DNA of 64,000 nucleotides from Paeniglutamicibacter gangotriensis Lz1y (GTDB lineage: Bacteria; Actinomycetota; Actinomycetes; Actinomycetales; Micrococcaceae): contig NZ_AOCK01000003.1 in the NCBI RefSeq assembly GCF_000348945.1, forward strand, positions 248,001-312,000, read 5' to 3'. The notes below the pieces were generated by a model that was not told the origin of the DNA, made no database searches, and saw only the letters and a list, made by a program, of their open reading frames with translations. The position numbers and the translations under genes were made by a program. Every line of letters begins with the position of its first letter. The first letter of the stretch is position 1. This document shows, one piece after another, positions 53,201-61,406 of the stretch.

Positions 53201-55095
53201 CCTGGTGCCGGAGCGTCGGCATCGAGGTCAACGATCTCGATGCCGTTAACTGCCGGGTTCTCAATGACGTGGTCAAATGAAACTGTCACCTGACCGTCAC
53301 TGACCAGTTGTTTGTTCAGCATCGTGCCAATATCGTGGCCAGGGTCATCGTTCATATCGACGTTGCTAAATGCCTGTTCGCCGTCCACATCAATGTTGTA
53401 AACCCTCGTTCCGGGATCCGTGGTGCAGGTACACCGGTCGGACACATACACACGCACTTCAATGTTCTTTCCGGAGTCCACCGGAAAGTTGAATTCCATG
53501 CGTGGATCACCCGACGGATCCCAGCGCTCAGTTGAATAGATTCCCAGAGCCGTGGAATCGGGAACAGCATCGGTCACCGACGCGATAGCGTTGTACCCAG
53601 CCGAGTTATTTCCGCTACTGCGATAGTCGCTTCCCGGTGCTGTGTTGTCGCCCAACCAATCTATTCCGGCATCAACCGAAGGAATCGTATCGCCACCGGT
53701 GTTGAGCCGGTACAGGTACCGAGGGTCATCTTCTTGGGTTACTGAACCAGCCTGAATAACATCCACCGGCAGCACCGGAGGTTCGGCCGTAGGGATTTCT
53801 GATCCATTGGCCAATGGGAACAAAGCGATTCGGCCCTTGTAGACGTAGCGGGCAATGCGGTCGGTATCCGACCCGACCCACAGCCCCTGTTCGGTCGCCA
53901 TCAGGTCAAATACACCGCGTCCACGGTCACGCCCCGGGTTCCAGTCGATGGGCATCCCGTTACTTGCACTTAGCGCGCCGATTCCTTCTCGTCCCACGGC
54001 GCCTTGTCCGGCAGCGTCGGCGCGGAAGGGGTTATTGACCCACCGCATATGGCCACCGAAATAAATGGTGTGCTGCGTGGCTTCTACCGCGTAGACGCTG
54101 TCGCCACCGGTGTAGTCCACCCACACCGGGTTGACGTTCTGCCCGGTGTCGTCACTTTGCCACCGCGAAATGGAATCACAGAGCGATGGTGCTCCACTGC
54201 CAAAGCCACCCATCGAAGACAAAGCGAAGTAGCTTCCGTCCGGGGCAAAATCTAGATCATTGAGGTAGTAAGCGAAGGATGGGTAGCAGTTTGGCTTCCA
54301 GCGGTCGGTCTTCCAATCCGCCACGGTAGTCTGCTGCCCGCTGATATCTAGCATGCCGACCTGGGCACGATCTTCGCCATCAACTTCCATGAAGTTGCCG
54401 GTGGCGACCAGTTTTTCGCCCGCGTTGTCAACGTCAAACTTATGGACAAAGGTGTTACCTCCCCTGTGCTGCCCGGTGAAGGGAAGTACGGTTCGGTTCG
54501 AGAGCGCGCCGGTGGTGGCGTTGACTTCGGCAAGCCCTTGCCGTGATTGCCCGGCCACGGTGGTGAATTCACCACCAAAAAATAACCGGTCACCCACCAG
54601 ATTGATGTCGTGAACGACGGCGTTGATCTGCCCGGTATTAAATTGGCTGATTCGCTGTCCGTTGCTGATGTTAAGGCGCAACACCTTGGGTGATGACGAA
54701 CCATTCAAGGTGCCGAACTGCCCGCCGACGTAGATCGAGTTGCCATCGGGTGCGGCCACCAGAGCGCGGACGGTGCTATTGAACGTTGGGTTAAAGCTGG
54801 TGCTAATCGTCCCAGTGTTTTTGTTGAAGGCCACGATTCTTGATCGGTTAAGCACCGGCCCACCACTGGCTGCCTGGACTTGCGTAAAGTTTCCTCCCAA
54901 TACGATTAGGTCTCCGACCTCCGCAATGGAAAACACAATCCCGTCCAACACGTGCGGAGTGTTGTTCGCCGGCGTCGCCGAGACGACCGTGGAGTATTCC
55001 TGATCAGAGCCCAGGGCAGGTAAAGCAGTTACCCCCGTAATCCCCAAGACCATTGCGAAACCCGCTAAAAACGCAAAAACCCTCTTGAATCTCAT
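50272..55095 (-). CDS. Giant secreted protein: beta-propeller, malectin-like, PKD and duplicated sandwich domains
   Basis: 1607 residues from ATG 55095 (GGGGGAG four bases upstream). A Sec signal (MRFKRVFAFLAGFAMVLG to about ALG at 29) starts the protein. Residues ~40-455 form a propeller-like region with repeats such as IYVGGQFGTLNG and LFFGGEFTTVAG. Residues ~458-625 look like a malectin carbohydrate-binding domain (YRLNTGGD, MEFNFPVDSGKNIEVRVYVSD, NGIEIVDLD). Residues ~640-820 form a second propeller-like part. PKD domains start near 835, 920, 1005 and 1310, each with a Cys pair such as CTDLDC. Two ~200-residue sandwich domains (~1095-1295 and ~1400-1607) are near copies. No LPXTG motif or C-terminal anchor is seen. 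It probably binds or organises the locus polysaccharide; this is inference. Confidence 0.8.
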   Translation of the reverse strand: MRFKRVFAFLAGFAMVLGITGVTALPALGSDQEYSTVVSATPANNTPHVLDGIVFSIAEVGDLIVLGGNFTQVQAASGGPVLNRSRIVAFNKNTGTISTSFNPTFNSTVRALVAAPDGNSIYVGGQFGTLNGSSSPKVLRLNISNGQRISQFNTGQINAVVHDINLVGDRLFFGGEFTTVAGQSRQGLAEVNATTGALSNRTVLPFTGQHRGGNTFVHKFDVDNAGEKLVATGNFMEVDGEDRAQVGMLDISGQQTTVADWKTDRWKPNCYPSFAYYLNDLDFAPDGSYFALSSMGGFGSGAPSLCDSISRWQSDDTGQNVNPVWVDYTGGDSVYAVEATQHTIYFGGHMRWVNNPFRADAAGQGAVGREGIGALSASNGMPIDWNPGRDRGRGVFDLMATEQGLWVGSDTDRIARYVYKGRIALFPLANGSEIPTAEPPVLPVDVIQAGSVTQEDDPRYLYRLNTGGDTIPSVDAGIDWLGDNTAPGSDYRSSGNNSAGYNAIASVTDAVPDSTALGIYSTERWDPSGDPRMEFNFPVDSGKNIEVRVYVSDRCTCTTDPGTRVYNIDVDGEQAFSNVDMNDDPGHDIGTMLNKQLVSDGQVTVSFDHVIENPAVNGIEIVDLDADAPAPGTENQVTETYYNGSLAASKGPAEITGDVAWDAVRGGFVANDRMYLATSNGEFHSRSFNGAALGSATVHDLYGLSNYAGEMQQMSGLVFKNDRIYFTLSGQNSLFMRYFDLDSGIVGAERFTVATGDSGITWSNVHGMFLAEDQLYLANSEGQLLAAPWTQTVTDGTANGPTQVVSGPEVDGVNWTSRALISTESDGAPPLPNQSPTASMTQKCTDLDCVFSGAESTDPDGEIDSYDWDFGDGTTATGEEVEHSYSQAGDFEATLTVTDNEGATASTSTTVTVTESPNQTPEAAIQSICNELSCTFNGGGSTDQDGEIVTFSWTTSDGGSGDEAEFSYEFPLAGTYTVSLTVTDDDGATNTTEVDVEVSPTPNQLPEATFSQDCVFLSCTFDGTASNDPDGEIIGYSWSTDGVEVATGTVATYAFAAAGTYQVTLTVTDDSNETATFTLSVSVTADPGPEPGNDVSFVDSAANAGVDTALNHQVTIPSGVQEGDLMVAMLSTNNGGTTLGAPDGWETRADASTTSMSGAVYSKVAASSDAGTTLTVTTSSWVKGSLVISVYRDATVDAASFAMQPETSSGSVHTTPALTAQENSWLMSYWADKTATTGTWVLPDSTVVRQTGAGSGAGHLSWMLADSNGAVSAGATGGLTATADSTTANAVMASVVLAGSPDGDDGGDNADPVAAFDWDCTFLSCIFDGTGSADPDGSLLEYAWTVEGSQLAVGESFSHSFPEAGSYTVSLEVADPAGATNTVSQTVEVEANDAPPPESDVAFVASAANSGTVNAMTHSVQIPGGVEAGDLLVGIFSTNQFASAPSIPSAWEQRAHVATASMQAMMFSKVATAADAGSTVNVSSDGYARGSLVVSVYRNATVSSASFVFEPEVGSTDQHKTPEAEAASGDWALSYWTDKTAATTAWQVPSTLAVRQTGAGSGGGHLSWMLADSGGPVGAGPVGNLTGVADSSTANAAMGTVVLGAID
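50275..51818 (-). repeat. Intragenic duplication in the PKD-protein gene
   Basis: Roughly 51210-51818 and 50275-50905 encode two copies of one ~200-residue domain. Shared stretches include V.RQTGAGSG.GHLSWMLADS near the end and F.SAAN.G at the start. They are separated by one PKD domain, so a sandwich+PKD unit may have duplicated. Confidence 0.75.
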
Positions 55096-55420
55096 TTTCT
55101 CCCCCAGCCAACCCCAAGTCGTCGGCCATGTCGAGTGACATTTAACTGCACATGTTAGGCAGATGTCCCCCATTATCGGCAGTAATACGCTTTCACGGAA
55201 TAGAGGTACTACACGGTAGATACTCGTTAAGGTTCACGACTACTTGTCTTCTTTCGCCACAGACACTCGTTGGCGACAAATTTTGAGCACGTAAGTGCAA
55301 CCCGATAAACATCTGACTGCCATCTCTTCCAATTCGCGACTGTTTCTCGGTAAGCTGGCGTCAATTTCAACTCGGAGATGGGGATTTCCGGGTTCGGTTT
55401 AAGACTGGGGATAAGAACCG
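55096..55420. other. Divergent intergenic region between PKD-protein and polymerase genes
   Basis: 325 bases with no gene. It must hold both promoters of the polysaccharide locus. On the minus strand a GATAAT -10-like element lies ~75 bp upstream of the PKD-protein ATG. A small inverted repeat ATGTC-gagt-GACAT lies closer to that start. I could not place a convincing plus-strand promoter. Confidence 0.45.
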
Positions 55421-56821
55421 ATGCGGCCACGCAATCTGGGGGGGCAAGCCACGGCCACGCACACAACGTGGCGACTGCGGACAAACTCTTGGTTTGCCCG
55501 CAATCCGGCATGGCCACTCGTAATTTTTCTTGGAGCGTTTCCGCTCTGGTGGCTCCTGGGACTCGGCAGCATCGGCTTCATTATCGTCGGGCTGCTGCTG
55601 GGGTACCAGCTACTCAAACAGCCTTCGATTACTGTCCCCCCGGGGTTTCGACTCTGGTTCCTTTTTTTAGTTATCGTTTTCCTAGGCGTCCTGGTGCTTT
55701 GGGTTCCGGTACCTGGCTTGTTACCAGAGAGCGGGCCTTCCCGCGTCCTGAGCTGGGCCTTCCGGCTAATCTGGTTGCTGTCCAGCACTGTCGTCATGTT
55801 GTTCATAGGAAATTCCTCGCAGAAACGGCTGCCCGATCGCACTGTGATTATCCTGCTGGGCATGCTCTTTGCCGTGACTGTCATTGGCGGCTATGCCGGA
55901 ATTTTCCTCAGTTCATTTGATTTCCCGTCCTTGCTGGAAGTGGTTCTTCCGCAGGCCATTGCCTCCAACACCTTCATGAACACGCAGATCCATCCGGGCC
56001 TAGCCCAAGTGCAAGACATTCTCGGGTACTCAAGTCCCCGCCCGAAAGCACCCTTCGATTACGCGAATACTTGGGGCGCCAATTACGGGCTGTTGCTGCC
56101 CTTCTATCTGATGTCCATCAAGTACTTCAGCAAGAAGTGGGCTCGGGGTCTGCTGTGGATGGGACTGCTGGTGGCGCTGCCGCCCGCGGTGCTCTCGCTG
56201 AATCGGGCGATGTGGCTGGGTTTGGCAGTGCTGGCAATCATCGCAGTGGTCCGTCTGACACTCAGCGGACACTTCGCAGCACTGGCAGCAGTCTGCATTT
56301 CCTTCATCACAGGGGCGATCCTGTTGCTGAGCACACCCTTGTGGGACATCATTGAGTCGCGACTGGAGAATCCGCATAGCAATACTGGCCGGGCCAATTT
56401 GGCCGGCTATACGGTACAGACGACACTGGAGCAATCCCCTCTCATCGGATTTGGTTCAACGCGAACCCGCCAAGGTAATTTCTTTTCCATCGCTGCTGGG
56501 GCCACAGCAGACTGCCACCAATGTAACCCGCCGCAGCTGGGCACTCAGGGCACGTTATGGTTCCTAATTTTTTGCACCGGATTCCTCGGAACCGCACTTT
56601 TTCTCGCCTTTTTCATCAAGCGTTTCTTGCCTGTCTTCAAAACCAAGAATCCTGAGCATTGGGCGCTACTTTATCCAGCAGTGTTCTTCCTTTGTGTCTT
56701 GCCCACTTACGACACGATTACTACCTCGCTTTTCATTCTCATGATGGTCACCGGATTGTCCTGGCGTTGGTTTCAGGAAGAACATACGGCAAATCAATTG
56801 AAAGAGCGGGCCTTCCGATGA
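55421..56821 (+). CDS. O-antigen ligase/polymerase family membrane protein (Wzy-like)
   Basis: 466 residues with about 11-12 membrane helices and a large extracytoplasmic loop (~200-300 and ~340-380). The pattern VLSLNRAMWLGLAVLAIIAV followed by a loop and then LIGFGSTRT...LGTQGTLWFLIF is that of the Wzy_C/O-antigen ligase superfamily (SxxRxxW/G and a late G-T-x-G motif). Such proteins polymerise undecaprenyl-linked repeat units or attach glycans outside the membrane. It is the first gene of a five-gene plus-strand operon; its stop overlaps the next start (ATGA). Confidence 0.85.
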   Translation: MRPRNLGGQATATHTTWRLRTNSWFARNPAWPLVIFLGAFPLWWLLGLGSIGFIIVGLLLGYQLLKQPSITVPPGFRLWFLFLVIVFLGVLVLWVPVPGLLPESGPSRVLSWAFRLIWLLSSTVVMLFIGNSSQKRLPDRTVIILLGMLFAVTVIGGYAGIFLSSFDFPSLLEVVLPQAIASNTFMNTQIHPGLAQVQDILGYSSPRPKAPFDYANTWGANYGLLLPFYLMSIKYFSKKWARGLLWMGLLVALPPAVLSLNRAMWLGLAVLAIIAVVRLTLSGHFAALAAVCISFITGAILLLSTPLWDIIESRLENPHSNTGRANLAGYTVQTTLEQSPLIGFGSTRTRQGNFFSIAAGATADCHQCNPPQLGTQGTLWFLIFCTGFLGTALFLAFFIKRFLPVFKTKNPEHWALLYPAVFFLCVLPTYDTITTSLFILMMVTGLSWRWFQEEHTANQLKERAFR

Positions 56822-58032
56822 GCAGCATCACCAACGAACGACTCGATTCGCTTCTTGAGACGGTGCAACAGCTCTACCCGTCTTCCCAAGTGCGCGTGGT
56901 GCGAAAACTATCGGCACAACAGCAGGGCCTGCGGCTGGTGCCGTCTCTCAGCAATCCTCGCCTAGCAGTACCGGCGACGGTGCCCAGCGCTGCCATGTGG
57001 TCAGCCATTCGCCCATGCGCCAGCGACACTGCGAGCAACAAGGTTCGCCGGTATGGACTGGCCGCAATGCTACGCAGCCCATTGCTCCGCTGGTTGATGC
57101 CTTCGGGAATTGTCATCGATGCAGCGCCAGATTCCATCTTGGAAGTTTTTGAAAATGTGTTCGGTCGGGAAGTTTGCTTCAGTCTGATGACCGGTACCGC
57201 CAGAGCCAATCGGAAACCCGTGCTGGGTGTTTTTGATTCTTCTGGTAATGAGCTCGGCTTCGCCAAAGTCGGTTTCTCCGAACTTGCCAAGGACCTGGTC
57301 CAGAACGAATACCATGCCTTGCAGGCGATGAATAAAGTGCAACATCCGGGGATCCAGGTGCCCAGAGTTCTGAACCTAACCCCGTGGAACGACGCTCCTG
57401 TGCTCATCATGTCGGCGTTGCGTCCCGATGCATGGCAGCAGGCAATCGATCTTCCTGTGGCTACGGTACGGGCAATCATAGCCAGTGCCCCGGTGCGTAG
57501 TGAACGGATCAATCAATCTCAGTGGTTCTACACTCTCTTGACCACTTTGCAAGATCTACCTAGCGAAGCCGAGGCAGCGCCGCTGATTGACTTATTGCGG
57601 GCCATGGCAGTCCGGTTCAACCACCTTGAGGTGGCTACCGGTGCATGGCACGGAGATTTTGGGGCATGGAATATGGCTAGAACCTCCGGAGCACCGATGG
57701 TGTGGGATTGGGAAAGATATTCCCTAGATATCCCGCTCGGACTTGATCTTTTCCATTTTAGCTCGCACGAGTCACTGCGTCGGATCGGCGATTCCGAGTC
57801 GGCCATCACGGCACTGACCAATCCTCATCTGGCTCGGGCTGCCCACTCGCTGCATCGGCAATATACCGATTCCTCAGAAAGTATCGACTTGGCCCAACTG
57901 TTGCCGCTGATGTATTTGGCGACGATGGCTGCTCGCTTCATCACCGACGGGTTCCGTCATTCAGTCGGCGACACCTTGGCTTTAGGACAGTGGCACGTAT
58001 CCGTGCTCAAAGAACTCTATTCAAAGCGCTAA
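56818..58032 (+). CDS. APH/choline-kinase-like phosphotransferase in the polysaccharide operon
   Basis: 404 residues; the ATG overlaps the polymerase stop. The C-terminal half holds a protein-kinase-like catalytic site: GAWHGDFGAWNMA (His278, Asp280, Asn285) and MVWDWERYSLDIPLGLDLFHF with the metal Asp at ~297. This matches the HGDxxxxN...DWE pattern of aminoglycoside/choline/fructosamine kinases. FAKVGFSELAKDLVQNEYHAL gives the expected ATP-binding lysine and an Asn-Glu pair. The first ~130 residues are not recognisable. Lying between polymerase and sulfotransferase, it probably phosphorylates a sugar or lipid precursor of the polymer; an antibiotic-resistance role is unlikely. Confidence 0.7.
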   Translation: MSSITNERLDSLLETVQQLYPSSQVRVVRKLSAQQQGLRLVPSLSNPRLAVPATVPSAAMWSAIRPCASDTASNKVRRYGLAAMLRSPLLRWLMPSGIVIDAAPDSILEVFENVFGREVCFSLMTGTARANRKPVLGVFDSSGNELGFAKVGFSELAKDLVQNEYHALQAMNKVQHPGIQVPRVLNLTPWNDAPVLIMSALRPDAWQQAIDLPVATVRAIIASAPVRSERINQSQWFYTLLTTLQDLPSEAEAAPLIDLLRAMAVRFNHLEVATGAWHGDFGAWNMARTSGAPMVWDWERYSLDIPLGLDLFHFSSHESLRRIGDSESAITALTNPHLARAAHSLHRQYTDSSESIDLAQLLPLMYLATMAARFITDGFRHSVGDTLALGQWHVSVLKELYSKR

Positions 58033-58044
58033 TCGGAGGTAACA

Positions 58045-58914
58045 ATGACCAGTCAAGAATTCGTCGTGGAAGACACGATTCAGCACTCCGCACGTCAGTT
58101 CGCCCGAACTACACTCGTGAGCTTCGGACAGCTGACCTCAGCCTTACGGATGCCACCATCATTCATCATCGCCGGGGCCCAGCGCTGCGCGACAACCAGC
58201 CTATTTCGGATGCTGTCTCGTCATCCGCAGGTGCGCCAGCCTACCCTCAACAAGGGCATCCATTTCTTTGACACTGCCGAGCGCTTTAGCCGGGGCGCGA
58301 GTTTCTATGCTGGGCACTTTCCGTTACGTCTCCCATGGAACGACCGCAGAATCAGCGGGGAAGCCAGCCCCTACTATCTGTTTCATCCGCTGGCCATGCA
58401 ACGGATTGCCCAGACAGCGCCACAGGCTCAGGTGATCGTGTTGTTACGCGACCCCGTGGAACGGGCCTTCTCGGCCTATAAGCAGGAGAAGGGTCGCGGA
58501 TTTGAAACGTTGGGTTTTGAAGAAGCCTTAGCCTCGGAGGAAGAACGGCTAACGGGCGAAGAGGCTAAAATCATTGCCGACCCCGAATACCAGTCGTTCG
58601 CTCACCAGCACTTCGGCTATGTAGCCCGCGGGCACTACACCTATCAACTTGAGCGAGCAAATAAAGCCCTGGCTCCAGGTAAGTTGACCGTTCTCGACGC
58701 CGATGCGTTCTTCAACCCCGGATTGGAAGGCTGGGACGCGTTGTTGGGGCAGATCGGGCTTGATCCATGGCGGCCCCAAGAAATCATTCGTTCCAATGCG
58801 CGGCCTGGAGATCCGATGCCTGAGCACCTGCGTGCCAGCTTAGAGGCCGAATTTCATGGTGAGAATAGTCAGCTTAGCGAGTATTTGGGTTTTATCCCCA
58901 GCTGGCTAAAATGA
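58045..58914 (+). CDS. PAPS-dependent sulfotransferase
   Basis: A 289-residue cytosolic sulfotransferase-fold protein that moves sulfate from PAPS to an acceptor hydroxyl. The 5'-phosphosulfate loop reads FIIAGAQRCATTSLFRML (43-54; the usual Lys/Gly positions are Arg47 and Ala49). The 3'-phosphate site reads VIVLLRDPVERAFSAYKQEKGRG with Arg135 and Ser143. HFFD (73-76) and GEASPYYLFHP follow the heparan/GlcNAc sulfotransferase pattern. GAGG lies six bases before the ATG. It sits in the polysaccharide operon between the kinase and the Wzz-like gene, and PAPS can come from cysDNC 10-15 kb to the left. Polymer sulfation is therefore the best hypothesis. Confidence 0.9.
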   Translation: MTSQEFVVEDTIQHSARQFARTTLVSFGQLTSALRMPPSFIIAGAQRCATTSLFRMLSRHPQVRQPTLNKGIHFFDTAERFSRGASFYAGHFPLRLPWNDRRISGEASPYYLFHPLAMQRIAQTAPQAQVIVLLRDPVERAFSAYKQEKGRGFETLGFEEALASEEERLTGEEAKIIADPEYQSFAHQHFGYVARGHYTYQLERANKALAPGKLTVLDADAFFNPGLEGWDALLGQIGLDPWRPQEIIRSNARPGDPMPEHLRASLEAEFHGENSQLSEYLGFIPSWLK

Positions 58915-59777
58915 TTGCCAAGTTATCCAGTAAACACCGCCGACGGCAGGAAGCCAGACCGCAAGACCATACTGTCACCGGTGTTTTTCTCACCCCGCTG
59001 CGCAGTCCGTTGCGGACCATTCTCTGTTTCCTTGTGGTCTTCGCCAGCTGCGCGGCACTGTACTTCTCAACGCCAGCTAAGTATTCGGCTCGAATGGACC
59101 TGGTGGTGGTGGCAGTTACCGGCCCGTCTCAGGTGGCCAGTGACCGCGATATCAGCATCGACTCCGCCGTCCAGATTCTCTATTCGGATGCAGTCGTGGG
59201 TGAAACTGCCCGTGAACTGAATTATCCCGGGCGTTCCACTGGTTTGCTCGATGAACTGAGCATCTCGCCACTAATCAATTCAAGGATCTTGCGATTGTTC
59301 GTGGCCAACGAGGATCCTCATCAAGCACTTGCTGCTGTGAGCCTTCTGACCGAAAATTTTTTGGCTGAACGCGAGGCACGGCTCGTTACGCTAGCTCAGA
59401 CCCGACGCAGCGAACTACAGCGGAGCATAGACTCACTGGCGCAACAGGTCAGCGACTTGGACCTCACTGAGATCTCCAGCGCTGACCGTAGGGAATTCCT
59501 CTCCGAGCTATCCAATGAGCGAACTCAATTGCAGTTCGCGATTGCGGCAATAGATACCCTGCCTCCCGAACCGGGCTTCATTTCACGCCAAGCCACCTTA
59601 CCAACCACCGCCAATCGGCCATCTGCACCCATCTATATTGGCTCGTCATTTGGCCTTGCCATCATTCTGTCTTTCGTTATCGCGCCCAGCCGACGGGTTT
59701 TCGCCGGCTTTAGCTGGCCCACGAAAACTGAACAAAAATCACAACAAATACGGATCCAAGGGAGTTCAAATGTCTGA
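58911..59777 (+). CDS. Wzz/YveK-like polysaccharide co-polymerase (chain-length determinant)
   Basis: 288 residues, overlapping the sulfotransferase stop by four bases. Two membrane segments (about 36-53 and 240-257) flank an extracytoplasmic domain with a coiled stretch (~150-215, LVTLAQTRRSELQRSIDSLAQQVSDL). The basic N-terminus and the C-terminal tail are cytoplasmic. This is the Wzz topology, with the YSARMDLVV strand after helix 1 and a Pro-rich segment (LPTTANRPSAPIY) before helix 2. No tyrosine-kinase domain is attached. It should control chain length with the Wzy-like polymerase. Confidence 0.8.
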   Translation: MIAKLSSKHRRRQEARPQDHTVTGVFLTPLRSPLRTILCFLVVFASCAALYFSTPAKYSARMDLVVVAVTGPSQVASDRDISIDSAVQILYSDAVVGETARELNYPGRSTGLLDELSISPLINSRILRLFVANEDPHQALAAVSLLTENFLAEREARLVTLAQTRRSELQRSIDSLAQQVSDLDLTEISSADRREFLSELSNERTQLQFAIAAIDTLPPEPGFISRQATLPTTANRPSAPIYIGSSFGLAIILSFVIAPSRRVFAGFSWPTKTEQKSQQIRIQGSSNV

Positions 59778-60708
59778 AATACCCTCAGCGCAGCGCTTAC
59801 CCTCTGTGACTGCAGTCATTGCCACGCAGGATCGGGTTGAGCTGCTCCAGCGCGCAGTCACGGCCATTTGGAATCAGTCCTATGCCGGGTCTATCACTAT
59901 CAATATCGTTTACGACAATCATCTAGCCCATCCTGAGCTGGCCCGTCGTGCGGAGAATCGGGAAGTCCGGGTACTTTCCAATGACCGTACCCCGGGACTG
60001 GCTGGGGCTCGGAACACCGGGATCCTGGCCACCCAGACCGATCTGGTGGCGTTCTGCGACGATGACGATGCTTGGAAGCCTGACAAGCTCTCCAAGCAGG
60101 TGGAATTGTTGAGCTCACAGTCGGCCCAAGCCTGCGTGTCTGGCATCGAGATCGAGTATGGGGATAAACGCATTGTGCGGATACCTCAAGTTGCTTCGCT
60201 CAACAGCGAAACGATTACCCGGGATCGGCTGACCGGGGCCCACCCTTCAAGCTATCTCTTCGACCGTCACTTTCTCGCTGAACAAATCGGTCTGGTAGAT
60301 GAGAGCATTCCCTATGGTTATGGGGAAGACTATGATCTGCTCATTCGGGCGGCGAAGCACGGACGTGTGGCGTTGTTACCGGAACCGGCCGTCAACGTAC
60401 TTTGGCATAAGGGTGGCTCTTACTTCTCACGCCGTTGGGAAGCCATGGAAGCCGGTATCAGCTTCCTGATCGTTAAACATCCAGAACTCACCGCGACTAA
60501 ACCTACCGCGGCATGGCTGCACGGGCAGCGGGCTTTTGCTTTGGCCTCGCTCAAAAACCGTCGCAGCGAAGCAGTGAAGGTCGCCACGCAATCAATCAGG
60601 CTCAATCCCAGACAACCCCGAGGTTATTTGGCCCTTGCAGTATGCACCGGGGCGCTCAGCCCACAGTGGGTGGTTAACCGCCTGAATGAGAAAGGGCGCG
60701 GAATCTAG
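59770..60708 (+). CDS. Family 2 glycosyltransferase
   Basis: 312 residues from ATG 59770, overlapping the Wzz-like stop by eight bases, with AAGGGAG upstream. GT-A fold: VTAVIATQDRVELLQRAVTAIWNQSY, PGLAGARNTGILATQTDLVAFCDDDDAWKP with the metal-binding DxD, and GYGEDYDLLIRAAKHGRVAL with the catalytic ED pair. It transfers an unknown sugar onto a lipid-linked intermediate or the growing chain at the inner face of the membrane. It is the last gene of the plus-strand operon. Confidence 0.9.
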   Translation: MSEIPSAQRLPSVTAVIATQDRVELLQRAVTAIWNQSYAGSITINIVYDNHLAHPELARRAENREVRVLSNDRTPGLAGARNTGILATQTDLVAFCDDDDAWKPDKLSKQVELLSSQSAQACVSGIEIEYGDKRIVRIPQVASLNSETITRDRLTGAHPSSYLFDRHFLAEQIGLVDESIPYGYGEDYDLLIRAAKHGRVALLPEPAVNVLWHKGGSYFSRRWEAMEAGISFLIVKHPELTATKPTAAWLHGQRAFALASLKNRRSEAVKVATQSIRLNPRQPRGYLALAVCTGALSPQWVVNRLNEKGRGI

Positions 60709-60720
60709 TCAAACAGTTTC

Positions 60721-60758
60721 CAGCGGCAGGCACAGAAATGATTCTGCACCCGCCGCTG
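60721..60758. terminator. Hairpin between convergent glycosyltransferase genes
   Basis: A 7-bp outer stem CAGCGGC/GCCGCTG encloses an inner CAGAA-ATGA-TTCTG hairpin, 13 nt past the GT2 stop. It can serve both strands. Confidence 0.5.
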
Positions 60759-60830
60759 AAGGCCTTGCGCCCTTCCCACTTGCGCATGTCTGCCACCGGT
60801 AACAGAGGATATTTCGGTTCGTGGGAGACT

Positions 60831-61406
60831 TCAGAAAGAAATGGCCTGCTTAATCCGGCGCAGGATACGGTTCAGATTTCTTGTGGATCCATTCATGGTC
60901 TTTTCCAGCTCTTGGGCAAGTTTCACCCCGGCCGCTTCCGGTGCGGCCAGTCGAGGCTCAGTGCGCAGACCAGCAGGGTCCAACATCGCTTTATCCAGTG
61001 CCTGGTGAAGCGCCTCACGCTCGTCGACATAGATCGCGTTTCCATGCTCGGCCATGACTTTGGTGAATTCGATCTGGTGCCCATCTACCACCTCGCGCAG
61101 CTGTGGAAAGCGAGGCACCGCAATCGGGATGATACCAACTTCGCGAACATCAAGAATCGATCCCGGGCCACCTTGCACCACGACAACGTCCGCCTGCTGA
61201 TAAATCTTCAATAGATCCGCGCGCGCCAGACGGTCTTTTCCAACGCCGTTGCGGGGTATCCGGCTCGCCCCATGCTGAACGAAGACACTGGGGGCTTCGC
61301 TTTGCTGTTCCACCCACTGATCGACCCAATCGATGAGTCGGTCGAAGAGGTGGTGGTCGGTCCCCACGGAGACTACGAGCCGGTACTTTCCCGAATCAGT
61401 AGTCAC
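60831..61406 (-). CDS. PssE/Alg13-like glycosyltransferase catalytic subunit
   Basis: 191 residues from GTG 61406, which overlaps the pssD-like stop (GTGA). RLVVSVGTDHHLFDRLIDWVDQW at the start, then VFVQHGASRIP and a GT28-type donor-binding region ADVVVVQGGPGSILDVREVGIIPIAVPR, match the C-terminal half of family 28 transferases (Alg13, PssE, EpsF, Cps14G). These work as a two-subunit enzyme with a membrane-recruiting partner. It adds the second sugar of a lipid-linked repeat unit. The C-terminus is basic and helical. Confidence 0.85.
   Translation of the reverse strand: MTTDSGKYRLVVSVGTDHHLFDRLIDWVDQWVEQQSEAPSVFVQHGASRIPRNGVGKDRLARADLLKIYQQADVVVVQGGPGSILDVREVGIIPIAVPRFPQLREVVDGHQIEFTKVMAEHGNAIYVDEREALHQALDKAMLDPAGLRTEPRLAAPEAAGVKLAQELEKTMNGSTRNLNRILRRIKQAISF

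Noticed and set aside
56818-58032. Antibiotic resistance phosphotransferase
   Set aside because: The kinase core is present, but overlap with a Wzy-like gene and the operon context point to polymer precursor modification.
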